Source: JBAUHN01 sp049680295 (lineage in GTDB: Bacteria > Pseudomonadota > Alphaproteobacteria > Rhodobacterales > Rhodobacteraceae). Taken from it: a stretch of DNA of 29,817 bases. The notes beneath the pieces were generated by a model that was not told where the DNA came from, searched no databases, and saw only the letters and a list, made by a program, of their open reading frames with translations. This document shows positions 1-8,089 of this stretch, piece after piece. Positions within the stretch are counted from its first letter, which is position 1. The number at the start of each line of letters is the position of its first letter. A program made the translations under genes and the position numbers. The stretch is taken from NCBI GenBank assembly GCA_049680295.1, contig JBAUHN010000258.1, forward strand, positions 1-29,817. The letters are read 5' to 3'.

Positions 1-2415
1 CTTCACATAAGGCCCGTATTTGCCTTCCATTATGTTGACCGGGCCACCGTCGTCGGGGTGCTCGCCCATTTCGCGAACCGGTTTGGCCGCGGCACCGCGC
101 CCCCCGCGACTGGCCAGTTTTTGCGCCAATAGTTCAACCGCGCGGTTCATGCCGACGGTGAATACCTCTTCGAGACCATCGAGATTGGCGTTGGTTCCAC
201 CGCGTTCAGACGTGCTGGCGGCGTGTTTGATATAGGGACCATAGCGCCCGATATTGGCCCAGACCATTACGCCATCCTCGGGGTGCGGGCCGATTTCGCG
301 CGGCAGAGACAGCAACCGCAGCGCTTGCGCCAGATCAGTGTCTTCGGGGGGCCATTCCTTGGGGATCGACTGACGGGGTGGCTTTTTATTCTCTTCCGTC
401 ACAGCACCGCGCTGGACGTAGGGACCAAAGCGGCCCTTGAAGACGCGTATTTCGTCGCCCTGATCTTCGCCCAGCAATTTGCCATCGGGGGGGATGGCGC
501 TGGCTTCGGCCTCGGGGTCGGGCGGGCCGAAGGGGCGGGTATAGCGACACTCAGGATAGTTTGAGCAGCCGATAAAAGCGCCACCAGACCGGGCGGTGCG
601 CATCGACAACCGTCCCAATCCGCAATTCGGACACAGCCGGGGGTCGCCGCCATCTTCTGTTGGCGGAAACAGATGCGGTTCCAACACTTCGTTGATTTTT
701 TCCAGAACTTCGGTGATCCGCAGCTCTGACGTCTCGGCGATGGCTGCTGAAAAATCCCGCCAGAACCGCCCCAGCACGTCCTTGTAATCCGCTTCACCGG
801 CGCTGACAGTGTCTAGCTGGTCTTCCAGATCGGCAGTGAAATCATAGCCGATATATTTGCGGAAATAGTTAGTCAGAAAGGCTGTAACCAACCGCCCCTT
901 ATCTTCCGGAATCAGACGGTTTTTGTCTTTGCGGACGTATTCGCGGTCCTGAATGGTCGTGACCACAGATGCATATGTTGATGGGCGGCCAATGCCCAAT
1001 TCTTCCATGCGTTTCACAAGCGTCGCTTCGGTGTAACGCGGGGGCGGTTGGGTGAAATGCTGTTCAGGCGTGACGCTGCGCTTGTCCATCCTGTCGCCCT
1101 GATCGACCTGCGGCAGGAGTTTATCATCATCATCCACGACCACATCATCGCGGCCTTCTTCGTAGACTTTCAAGAATCCGTCAAACAGCACAACCTGGCC
1201 GGTGGCACGCAATTCGACCTGACCATCGGCGCTGGCGATATCTACGGTGGTCCGTTCCATCCGCGCGCCTTCCATTTGGCACGCAAGCGTGCGTTTCCAG
1301 ATCAGATCATAAAGTTTGCGTTGATCGGCATCCGTGGTTTTCAATCCGTCCGCCTTGGTCAGCATTTCCGTCGGGCGGACACATTCGTGGGCTTCCTGGG
1401 CGTTTTTGGCTTTGTTTTTATAGATACGCGGGCTGGCGGGCACGTATTCCTTGCCGTAAAGCGTCTCGATCGCATCGCGCGCGGCGGTTACGGCCTCGGG
1501 CGCCATGTCGATGCCGTCGGTCCGCATATAGGTGATGTAGCCCGCTTCATACAGCCGTTGCGCCGTGCTCATGGTCTGGCGCGCACCCATGCCAAACTTG
1601 CGGCTGGCCTCTTGTTGCAGGGTCGATGTCATGAACGGCGCCGACGGGTTGCGGTTCGCGGGCTTGGCCTCGACCGATTTCACACTCAGATCGCTGCTGT
1701 TGATCGCCTGAACGGCCAATTCGGCCTGCGTGTCGTTCTCGATATCGAACTTATCAAGCTTTTTGCCTGCAAGTACCGTCAGACGTGCCTCAAACTCCTG
1801 ACCGCGTGGACTGGCCAGCAGGGCCTTCACGCTCCAGTATTCGCGGTTGCGAAAGGCTTCGATCTCCATCTCACGCTCGACGATCAGGCGCAGCGTGACC
1901 GATTGCACACGGCCTGCGGATTTGGCACCTGGCAATTTGCGCCACAAAACCGGCGACAGGTTAAAACCTACCAGATAGTCCAGCGCACGACGGGCAAGAT
2001 AGGCCTCAACCAATGGCATGTCGACCTGGCGTGGGTTCGCCATCGCTTCGGTCACGGCTTTCTTGGTGATCTGGTTGAACACCACGCGGCTGACGGGGGT
2101 GTCTTTCTTGATAGATTTACGTTTGGTCAACGCCTCTTGCAGGTGCCAGCTGATTGCTTCGCCCTCGCGATCAGGGTCGGTTGCGAGGATCAGTTCATTG
2201 TCGCTTTTAAGCGCATCGGCAATCGCTTTGACATGCTTTTTGCTGTCTGAACCGACTTCCCAAAGCATGTCAAACCCGTTGTCGGTATCGACAGATCCAT
2301 CTTTGGGGGGCAAGTCACGCACATGTCCGTAGGATGCCAGAACGGTGTAGTTGCTCCCCAGATAACTGTTAATCGTCTTGGCTTTGGCCGGGGATTCTAC
2401 AACGACGACGGGCAT
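1..2415 (-). CDS. topA: DNA topoisomerase I (type IA), C-terminus beyond the left edge
   Basis: This enzyme relaxes negatively supercoiled DNA by cutting one strand through a tyrosine. The frame is open from the ATG at 2415 to the window edge, giving 805 codons without a stop. The N-terminus carries the TOPRIM domain, with Glu7 in a VVVVESPAKAK motif and an acidic DPDREGE motif at about residues 80-86. The active-site tyrosine is Tyr296 in YITYMRTDG. One four-cysteine zinc ribbon follows (Cys595, Cys598, Cys617, Cys623), then repeats containing KFGPYV/RYGPYI-type motifs that form the DNA-binding tail. The last codons in view lie inside such a repeat, so only the final C-terminal part is missing. 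It follows dprA on the same strand after a 153-base gap, so it may have its own promoter. Identity is clear; only the C-terminal end is unknown. Confidence 0.97.
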   Translation of the reverse strand, partial: MPVVVVESPAKAKTINSYLGSNYTVLASYGHVRDLPPKDGSVDTDNGFDMLWEVGSDSKKHVKAIADALKSDNELILATDPDREGEAISWHLQEALTKRKSIKKDTPVSRVVFNQITKKAVTEAMANPRQVDMPLVEAYLARRALDYLVGFNLSPVLWRKLPGAKSAGRVQSVTLRLIVEREMEIEAFRNREYWSVKALLASPRGQEFEARLTVLAGKKLDKFDIENDTQAELAVQAINSSDLSVKSVEAKPANRNPSAPFMTSTLQQEASRKFGMGARQTMSTAQRLYEAGYITYMRTDGIDMAPEAVTAARDAIETLYGKEYVPASPRIYKNKAKNAQEAHECVRPTEMLTKADGLKTTDADQRKLYDLIWKRTLACQMEGARMERTTVDIASADGQVELRATGQVVLFDGFLKVYEEGRDDVVVDDDDKLLPQVDQGDRMDKRSVTPEQHFTQPPPRYTEATLVKRMEELGIGRPSTYASVVTTIQDREYVRKDKNRLIPEDKGRLVTAFLTNYFRKYIGYDFTADLEDQLDTVSAGEADYKDVLGRFWRDFSAAIAETSELRITEVLEKINEVLEPHLFPPTEDGGDPRLCPNCGLGRLSMRTARSGGAFIGCSNYPECRYTRPFGPPDPEAEASAIPPDGKLLGEDQGDEIRVFKGRFGPYVQRGAVTEENKKPPRQSIPKEWPPEDTDLAQALRLLSLPREIGPHPEDGVMVWANIGRYGPYIKHAASTSERGGTNANLDGLEEVFTVGMNRAVELLAQKLASRGGRGAAAKPVREMGEHPDDGGPVNIMEGKYGPYVK

Positions 2416-2464
2416 AAATAATGTGACCTTTGGCAAACGAATATTGCGTGTCTATGGCGTTGCC

Positions 2465-2493
2465 AGATGTGGTGTGCAAGCAAAGATTGTCAA
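2465..2493 (-). promoter_or_regulatory. candidate promoter for topA
   Basis: On the minus strand, in the dprA-topA gap, there is a perfect TTGACA at 2493-2488. A 17-base spacer separates it from ACATCT, a poor -10 match, about 50 bases before the topA start. The -35 match and location support a promoter; the weak -10 keeps confidence low. Confidence 0.3.
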
Positions 2494-2568
2494 TGTGCAA
2501 GATATTGGCGGTTCCGAAGCCGGGCTTTCCACGGGCCATTATTTTGGGTTTTGATTGATGCGCGACGC

Positions 2569-3726
2569 CTAACCAGACCGCGCCAAAAGACTGCCGGCAC
2601 TGCGCACAATCTGACCGTCCAGTTCAAGATCGACCAAGGCGGGTGCCGCGTCCGCGGGGGTGATTTGCAAATCCCGGATCAACTGGTCCTCGGCCACCGG
2701 TGAAGGGCCAAGCCGGGACAGGATTTTCATATGTAGTGCAGCCGTTTCGCGCAATGTCCGTTTTGGTGTCAGGGCAGTCCGGGAGGTCCGCTGTTCAGAA
2801 TTTCGGGGTGGGTTTGGGGTGTCGGCTGGGGGTGTCAGCATTTCGATAATGTCGCCCGCATTACGTACCAAACCGGCACCATCACGGATCAACATGTTGC
2901 AGCCTGCGGCGCGCGCATCAAACGGATGGCCGGGAACCGCCAGAACTTCGCGGCCCTGATCCAGCGCGTCGCGTGCGGTGATCAGGCTGCCCGATTTTGC
3001 CGCCGCCTCAACCACCACTGTGGCGCGCGTCAGGCCGGAAATGATTCGATTGCGGGTCGGGAAATGTCGCGCGATGGGTTGCAGGCCCATGGGTTGTTCT
3101 GACAGGCGCAGGCCCGCGCCCGCGATTTTCAATGCAAGTTCGGTGTTTTCGGCCGGGTACATTACGTCTATGCCGCCTGCCTGCACGGCGACGGTGCCGG
3201 TATCCAGCGCTGCCAGATGCGCCGCAGCATCGACGCCGCGTGCCAGACCAGACACAATAACATAGCCCGCCCCACCCAATTCCCGCGCCAGGGCTTTGGC
3301 CATACGCGTGCCCAAAGATGAGGCGTTGCGCGCGCCGACCAATGCAATCATGGGCCGGTGAAGGAGGGAGATATCCCCGATTGCCCAAAGAAACGGCGGC
3401 GCGTCGCTGAGATCATTCAAGGCGTCGGGATAAGCCTTTGTGCCCTGCACCAACAATCGTGCACCCGCCGCACGTGCGGCTTTGAGTTCGGCAATCACAA
3501 CGCCTTCGGGGCAGATCTGGTATTTTTCGACCCCGGCAGCACGGGCGATGTCCGGAAGGGCGGCAAGCGCATTCTGCGCGGTTCCATGCTCGTTCAACAA
3601 GCGATTGTATGTGGCAATGCCGACCCTTCTGGATCGCAAAAGACGGAGCCGAGAAAACTGTTCATCTTCCTGGGTGGGTGGGAGTGGGGGGTGAGTGGAA
3701 GAAGGATGTTGATCCTTGATTGTCAT
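2569..3726 (-). CDS. dprA: DNA processing protein DprA (Smf)
   Basis: DprA binds incoming single-stranded DNA and loads RecA during natural transformation; it is widespread even in bacteria not known to be competent. The 385-residue product starts at the ATG at 3726, chosen because GGAG lies six bases upstream; the frame is open further upstream into tldD, but that extension does not look like a DprA N-terminus. Residues 1-22 are proline-rich and low in complexity. A helix-hairpin-helix-like segment spans about 25-65. The Rossmann-like DprA core covers about 124-298 and contains VGARNASSLGTRMA, SGLARGVDAAAH, FPTRNRIISGL and SGSLITARDAL, as expected for the family. A variable linker (about 299-325) leads to a winged-helix-like C-terminal domain at about 328-383. 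It lies between tldD and topA, all leftward. Confidence 0.95.
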   Translation of the reverse strand: MTIKDQHPSSTHPPLPPTQEDEQFSRLRLLRSRRVGIATYNRLLNEHGTAQNALAALPDIARAAGVEKYQICPEGVVIAELKAARAAGARLLVQGTKAYPDALNDLSDAPPFLWAIGDISLLHRPMIALVGARNASSLGTRMAKALARELGGAGYVIVSGLARGVDAAAHLAALDTGTVAVQAGGIDVMYPAENTELALKIAGAGLRLSEQPMGLQPIARHFPTRNRIISGLTRATVVVEAAAKSGSLITARDALDQGREVLAVPGHPFDARAAGCNMLIRDGAGLVRNAGDIIEMLTPPADTPNPPRNSEQRTSRTALTPKRTLRETAALHMKILSRLGPSPVAEDQLIRDLQITPADAAPALVDLELDGQIVRSAGSLLARSG

Positions 3727-3830
3727 CCGCAGCTCCGTCCGTTGCAGAATCAGATATACCGGCGAAATGGTTAACAAGCGGTGAATGGGTTGTGTCGTAA
3801 TCCCGAAAAAACAACTACGCGGTTCTGCCC

Positions 3831-5252
3831 TTAGGTTGCTGAGCCGCCCACCGTTAATCCGCCAATCATCAGCGTCGGTTGCCCAACGCCAACCGGCACC
3901 CATTGCCCGGCTTTGCCACAGTTTCCCATACCCGGATCAAGCGCCATGTCATTGCCGATGGCCCGGATCTGGCTCAGCGCCGTCGCACCGTCGCCAATCA
4001 GCGTGGCACCATTAACAGGCGCGCCGATTTTACCATTCTGGACGCGGTAAGCCTCGGTGCAGCTGAATACGAACTTGCCGTTGGTGATGTCGACCTGACC
4101 GCCGCCAAAACCAACCGCGTAAATCCCGTCCTTCAGATCCGCAACGATATCATCAGGGCGTGCATCGCCCCCCAGCATATAAGTGTTGGTCATGCGTGGC
4201 ATCGGCGCATGGGCATAGCTTTGGCGGCGGCCATTGCCGGTGGGTGCCACCCCCATCAGCCGCGCGTTTTGGCGGTCCTGCATGTAGCCAACCAACACGC
4301 CATCATCAATCAGTACGTTTTTGCCTGATACAGTGCCTTCGTCATCGACCGAGAGAGATCCGCGCCGATCCGGGATCGTGCCGTCATCCAGAACGGTTAC
4401 TCCCCTGGCCGCAATGCGCTGTCCCATCAGGCCCGCAAAAGCACTGCTGCCTTTTCGGTTGAAATCGCCCTCAAGCCCGTGGCCAATGGCCTCGTGCAGC
4501 AAAATGCCGGGCCAGCCGGGGCCAAGCACCACATCCATCACGCCCGCTGGGGCCGGGACTGCGTCCAGATTGACCACGGCAACTCGCAAGGCTTCACGTG
4601 CCTTTGCCTGCCAGTCTGCCCGGTCAAGCAATCCGTCCAGCCCGACACGTCCACCGCCACCTGCACTGCCTGCCTCGCGGCGCCCGTTTTGCTCAACGAT
4701 GACCGAAACGTTAACCCGTGTCATCGGGCGGACATCGCGCACCGATGTGCCCTCGGGGCGCAGAATTTCGACCTCCTGGATGGACGCGGCAATGGTGGCG
4801 GATACCTGAACCACCCGCTTATCAAGCCCGCGTGCAAAAGCGTCTATTTCGCGCAGCGTTTCGATTTTTATAGGGAATTCAGCGCCCGCTATCGGGTCTT
4901 GATCGGTGTATAGCTTAATATTCGTTGGCACCGGCCCGTCGGCCCATGTGCCGCCGCCATCCCCCACGGCCAGGCGCGCCGTTTGTGCCGCACGGGTCAG
5001 GGCCGCCTGGCTGATTTCAGTCGAATGGGCGTATCCGGTGACTTCGCCACAGACGGCACGCAAACCGAATCCCTCGGACGCGTCATAGCTTGCTGTTTTC
5101 AGGCGTCCATCATCAAACACCAATGCCTCAGACCGGCGGCGTTCGAAAAAAAGTTCACCGTCGTCGGCGCCGTTTGTGGCGGCGCGCAGGATCGACAGGG
5201 CCGTATCCCGGTCCAAATTGGTGTCAAATGGCAAAAAAGGCGCGTCGGTCAT
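3831..5252 (-). CDS. tldD: metalloprotease TldD
   Basis: TldD is the zinc-bearing subunit of the TldD/TldE (PmbA) protease, known for processing modified peptides such as microcins and for CcdA degradation. The 473-residue product is close to the family's usual length of about 480. The zinc motif HEAIGH is at residues 253-258, followed by EGD at 261-263, and the third ligand is probably the cysteine in the C-terminal FSCTEAYRV segment. The start at 5252 (MTDAPFLPF) is preferred over an in-frame ATG at 5384, which would add a 44-residue tail overlapping the likely promoter region. No tldE/pmbA partner is in the window. It is transcribed away from ctaC and lies about 100 bases upstream of dprA. 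Confidence 0.95.
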   Translation of the reverse strand: MTDAPFLPFDTNLDRDTALSILRAATNGADDGELFFERRRSEALVFDDGRLKTASYDASEGFGLRAVCGEVTGYAHSTEISQAALTRAAQTARLAVGDGGGTWADGPVPTNIKLYTDQDPIAGAEFPIKIETLREIDAFARGLDKRVVQVSATIAASIQEVEILRPEGTSVRDVRPMTRVNVSVIVEQNGRREAGSAGGGGRVGLDGLLDRADWQAKAREALRVAVVNLDAVPAPAGVMDVVLGPGWPGILLHEAIGHGLEGDFNRKGSSAFAGLMGQRIAARGVTVLDDGTIPDRRGSLSVDDEGTVSGKNVLIDDGVLVGYMQDRQNARLMGVAPTGNGRRQSYAHAPMPRMTNTYMLGGDARPDDIVADLKDGIYAVGFGGGQVDITNGKFVFSCTEAYRVQNGKIGAPVNGATLIGDGATALSQIRAIGNDMALDPGMGNCGKAGQWVPVGVGQPTLMIGGLTVGGSAT

Positions 5253-5338
5253 GCAAAAAGGTCCCGTCGGTGAAGGTAAAATCGAATTAGCGTCCGTTTG
5301 ACGCAAGCAGAAGTCTTTATCTTGAGTGCAGAATATGA

Positions 5339-5359
5339 TTGTAAGCAGGTAGATTACAA
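5339..5359. promoter_or_regulatory. inverted repeat TTGTAA-N9-TTACAA in the tldD/ctaC divergent region
   Basis: Two perfect 6-base arms are separated by nine bases, 71 to 91 bases before the ctaC start and within the 177-base gap between divergent tldD and ctaC. A TATGAT (-10-like) at 5334-5339 touches the left arm. The shape fits a dimeric regulator's operator. It does not match FNR (TTGAT-N4-ATCAA) or PpsR (TGT-N12-ACA, here N13). The regulator is unknown. Confidence 0.4.
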
Positions 5360-5429
5360 CGGGCGGCGTTGCTTTGGCGCGCAATCTTACTTTCCTTGCA
5401 GGGCAAGGACCACAGGATCAGGACGGCAC

Positions 5430-6311
5430 ATGAAAACTCTTTTCTCTCTTTCGGGCCTTATGGCAACCTTTGCAGCGGCGGGCGCGTTTGCGCAGGACAA
5501 CCTTGAGATTATTGGCCGTCCGGTCGACGGCGAAATGGGCTTTCAGCCTGCCGCATCAGAATTGGCGCGCGATTTGCAATGGCTGGATGGCATGTTGCTG
5601 GTGATGTGCACGGTCATCTCATTGTTTGTAACGGCGTTGATTCTGTGGGTCGCGTACCGCTACCATGCCAAGCGGAACCACACGCCGGCGTCATTCACCC
5701 ATCACACCCCGGTCGAAGTCGCTTGGACCATTATCCCGATTGTCATTCTGGTCTTTATCGGTGCGTTTTCGTTGCCAATCCTGTTCAAACAGCAAGAAAT
5801 CCCTGAGGCCGACATCACAATCAAGGTCACAGGCTATCAGTGGTATTGGGATTATTCCTATGTCGACGAAGAATTCGAATTCTCCAGCTACATGATCGGT
5901 GCACCGGCCACCGGCGGGACCAATATGAAAACGCCCGAAGTGATCGCGCAGCTGGAAGCGGCCGGGTATTCCGAAGATGAATTCCTGTTGGCTACGGACA
6001 CGGCTGTAGTTGTGCCTGTGAACAAGACAATCGTTATGCAGGTCACCGGAGCTGACGTGATCCACGCCTGGACCATCCCGGCATTTGGCGTGAAACAAGA
6101 CGCGGTTCCGGGCCGTTTGGCAGAACTGTGGTTCAAAGCCGAAAAAGAGGGTGTTTATTTCGGTCAATGCTCAGAGCTTTGCGGGTTGAACCATGCCTAT
6201 ATGCCGATCACCGTGAAAGTCGTATCCGAGGCCGCCTATGCCGAATGGCTGGCAGGTGCCAAGGAAGAATATGCAGGCGTTCCGCAGTCACAGGTTGTCG
6301 CATCTAACTGA
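5430..6311 (+). CDS. ctaC: cytochrome c oxidase subunit II
   Basis: This is the periplasmic electron-entry subunit of an aa3-type oxidase; its binuclear CuA centre takes electrons from cytochrome c. The product is 293 residues. A signal peptide (about 1-21, ending AFA before QDN) precedes two membrane helices at about 54-76 and 96-117. A cupredoxin domain follows. The aromatic GYQWYWDY stretch at about 135-142 is the usual electron-entry patch. The CuA ligands are all present: His212, Cys247, Glu249, Cys251, His255 and Met258, in the pattern CxExCxxxHxxM. The ATG at 5430 is preferred over an upstream in-frame start because of the signal peptide and an AGGA about seven bases upstream. It is the first gene of the ctaC-ctaB-orf-ctaG-ctaE run. 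Confidence 0.98.
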   Translation: MKTLFSLSGLMATFAAAGAFAQDNLEIIGRPVDGEMGFQPAASELARDLQWLDGMLLVMCTVISLFVTALILWVAYRYHAKRNHTPASFTHHTPVEVAWTIIPIVILVFIGAFSLPILFKQQEIPEADITIKVTGYQWYWDYSYVDEEFEFSSYMIGAPATGGTNMKTPEVIAQLEAAGYSEDEFLLATDTAVVVPVNKTIVMQVTGADVIHAWTIPAFGVKQDAVPGRLAELWFKAEKEGVYFGQCSELCGLNHAYMPITVKVVSEAAYAEWLAGAKEEYAGVPQSQVVASN

Positions 6312-6370
6312 ATGGGCAGGCGGGGCTGTCGTGGCGTCGCCGGTCGGGTTTTCGCATCCAAGGACATATC

Positions 6371-7309
6371 ATGGCTGACGTAGGCTACACTTCAAAAACT
6401 GGCGATTATGATGCGCAGCTGGGCGATTATTTCGCACTGATGAAGCCGCGCGTGATGACGCTGGTGGTGTTTACCGCATTGGTCGGAATGCTGGCCGCAC
6501 CGGTGCCGGTGCATCCTGTGATCGCATTTGCCTCGATTCTTTTTGTGGCTATTGGGGCCGGGGCCTCGGGTGCGCTGAACATGTGGTGGGACGCCGACAT
6601 CGACGCCGTGATGCGGCGCACCGTCAAACGCCCGATCCCTGCCGGTAAAGTGCAACCCGGCGAAGCGAAAGCCTTGGGTTTGGCGCTGTCGGGTATGTCC
6701 GTGGTGATGCTGGCGCTTTCTGCGAACCTGCTGGCTGCGGGTTTACTGGCCTTCACGATCTTTTTCTATGTTGTCATCTATTCGATGTGGCTGAAACGCT
6801 CGACACCGCAGAACATTGTGATCGGCGGTGCTGCGGGTGCATTTCCGCCAGTGATCGGTTGGGTCATTGCCACAGGGTCGATGTCGGTCGAGGCATGGCT
6901 GATGTTTGCATTGATCTTTGTCTGGACGCCGCCGCATTTCTGGGCGCTGGCCCTGTTTATGAAATCCGACTACGACGACGCTGGTGTTCCGATGTTGACG
7001 GTCACCCATGGACGGCGGGCCACCCGTGTTCACATCATCGCCTATACGGTATTGTTGGCCGCATTGGCGGTTGGCACCGGTCTTACGGCCATAGGCGGGC
7101 CGATCTATCTGGCAACAGCACTGATCTTGAATGCGATGTTCCTGAAAGGTGCTGTCGATATCTGGCGTCGCAATGAGACAGATGCCGAAGCCGATGATTA
7201 CCGCGTCGAGCGAAAGTTCTTTCGCCTGTCGCTGTGGTATCTGTTTGCCCATTTCGGGGCCATTCTGGCCGAGGCCGCTTTGCGTCCTTTCGGGCTTGGG
7301 GGCTGGTAG
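6371..7309 (+). CDS. ctaB: protoheme IX farnesyltransferase (heme O synthase)
   Basis: CtaB attaches a farnesyl group to heme b, giving heme O, the precursor of the heme A used by the aa3 oxidase encoded by its neighbours. The 312-residue polytopic protein of the UbiA superfamily has about nine hydrophobic segments. The first prenyl-diphosphate/Mg motif is Asn70-Met-Trp-Trp-Asp74-x3-Asp78, followed by RRTVKRPIP. A second aspartate-rich loop occurs at Asp200-Tyr-Asp202-Asp203. The start at 6371 follows AAGGA by seven bases. It lies 59 bases after ctaC and three bases before the small membrane ORF, so it is probably cotranscribed with both. Confidence 0.97.
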   Translation: MADVGYTSKTGDYDAQLGDYFALMKPRVMTLVVFTALVGMLAAPVPVHPVIAFASILFVAIGAGASGALNMWWDADIDAVMRRTVKRPIPAGKVQPGEAKALGLALSGMSVVMLALSANLLAAGLLAFTIFFYVVIYSMWLKRSTPQNIVIGGAAGAFPPVIGWVIATGSMSVEAWLMFALIFVWTPPHFWALALFMKSDYDDAGVPMLTVTHGRRATRVHIIAYTVLLAALAVGTGLTAIGGPIYLATALILNAMFLKGAVDIWRRNETDAEADDYRVERKFFRLSLWYLFAHFGAILAEAALRPFGLGGW

Positions 7310-7312
7310 ATC

Positions 7313-7480
7313 ATGTCATTCCCGCCTGAACATGACCTGCACAAACGCCGCAAAGGCCGCAATATCGGCGTCGGCCTGTTGCTGGCCGGGTTTGTCGTGC
7401 TGGTCCTGGCGTTGACCTTTACCAAAGTCACGGGCGGGGCATTTGAAATGCCCCGCATTGAAACTGCAGGAGAAGAATAA
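7313..7480 (+). CDS. small single-helix membrane protein in the oxidase operon (CoxF-like)
   Basis: This 55-residue protein starts at the ATG at 7313, three bases after the ctaB stop. Its TAA (7478-7480) overlaps the ATG of ctaG by one base. The N-terminus is short and charged (HDLHKRRKGRN), followed by one strongly hydrophobic helix at about residues 18-36 and a short tail, giving a probable N-in single-pass topology. Proteins of this size and place, between ctaB and ctaG, occur in related alphaproteobacteria and are sometimes annotated CoxF or oxidase assembly protein. A role in aa3 oxidase assembly or as a minor subunit is inferred from position only; no catalytic motif is visible. Confidence 0.8.
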   Translation: MSFPPEHDLHKRRKGRNIGVGLLLAGFVVLVLALTFTKVTGGAFEMPRIETAGEE

Positions 7481-8061
7481 TGGCGATGTCCGGCCCGGCA
7501 AAAACAGTTACTCAAACCGTCAGTCTTGTCCTGGTGATGGGGGCGCTGGCCTGGGCGTCGGTGCCGTTTTATGACTGGTTTTGCCGTGTAACCGGCTTTG
7601 GCGGCGTGCCCGGCGTGTCTGAAACCGCATCCGAAGACGTGCTGGACCAGACCATCACCATTCGATTTGACGGCTCCCTGAACAACCAAATGCCCTGGAC
7701 GTTCAAACCGTTGGTATCCGAGATGGATATCAGGATCGGTGAAACCGGATTGGCGTTCTATGAGGCCTACAATCCGACAGGTCGGCCTGTTGCCGGACAG
7801 GCCAGCTATAACGTCACGCCTTACACTGCCGGCGGGTTTTTCAACAAAATCGACTGCTTTTGCTTTACCGAACAGGTGTTGGAGCCCGGCGAGAGAGTGC
7901 AAATGCCCGTGACTGTCTACGTGGATCCGGAAATCGTTACGGATCGCGACGGGAAATATGTACATACCATCACTCTTTCCTATACGTTCTACGAAATTGA
8001 TCTGCCCGAAAGCTACGCAAATGCGGGTCAGATTGCCGACCAGAAGACAAAAACAAACTAA
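7480..8061 (+). CDS. ctaG: cytochrome c oxidase assembly protein, Cox11/CtaG copper chaperone
   Basis: CtaG delivers copper to the CuB site of oxidase subunit I. The product is 193 residues. One membrane helix near the N-terminus (about 12-30) anchors a periplasmic Ig-like domain. The family signatures are visible: YDWFCRVTGFGG with Cys35 close to the helix, and the copper-binding CFCF motif with Cys126 and Cys128. The ATG at 7480 has AGGAG seven bases upstream and overlaps the stop of the preceding small gene, which implies translational coupling; a second in-frame ATG at 7486 is possible. It lies immediately before subunit III (ctaE). Confidence 0.97.
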   Translation: MAMSGPAKTVTQTVSLVLVMGALAWASVPFYDWFCRVTGFGGVPGVSETASEDVLDQTITIRFDGSLNNQMPWTFKPLVSEMDIRIGETGLAFYEAYNPTGRPVAGQASYNVTPYTAGGFFNKIDCFCFTEQVLEPGERVQMPVTVYVDPEIVTDRDGKYVHTITLSYTFYEIDLPESYANAGQIADQKTKTN

Positions 8062-8089
8062 ACTAACTTTTAACTGAGGGACCCCACGC

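Noticed and set aside
1048..2250. 400-codon open frame on the plus strand
   Set aside because: It is fully antisense to topA, whose motifs are unmistakable, and the translation shows no recognisable domain. Long antisense frames are common opposite GC-rich genes.
5298..5303. TTGACG as a -35 box for ctaC
   Set aside because: No acceptable -10 element lies 15-19 bases downstream; TATGAT at 5334 is too far away.
5298..5429. 44-codon N-terminal extension of ctaC
   Set aside because: The ATG at 5430 gives a proper signal peptide and has a ribosome binding site; the extension would place the signal peptide internally.
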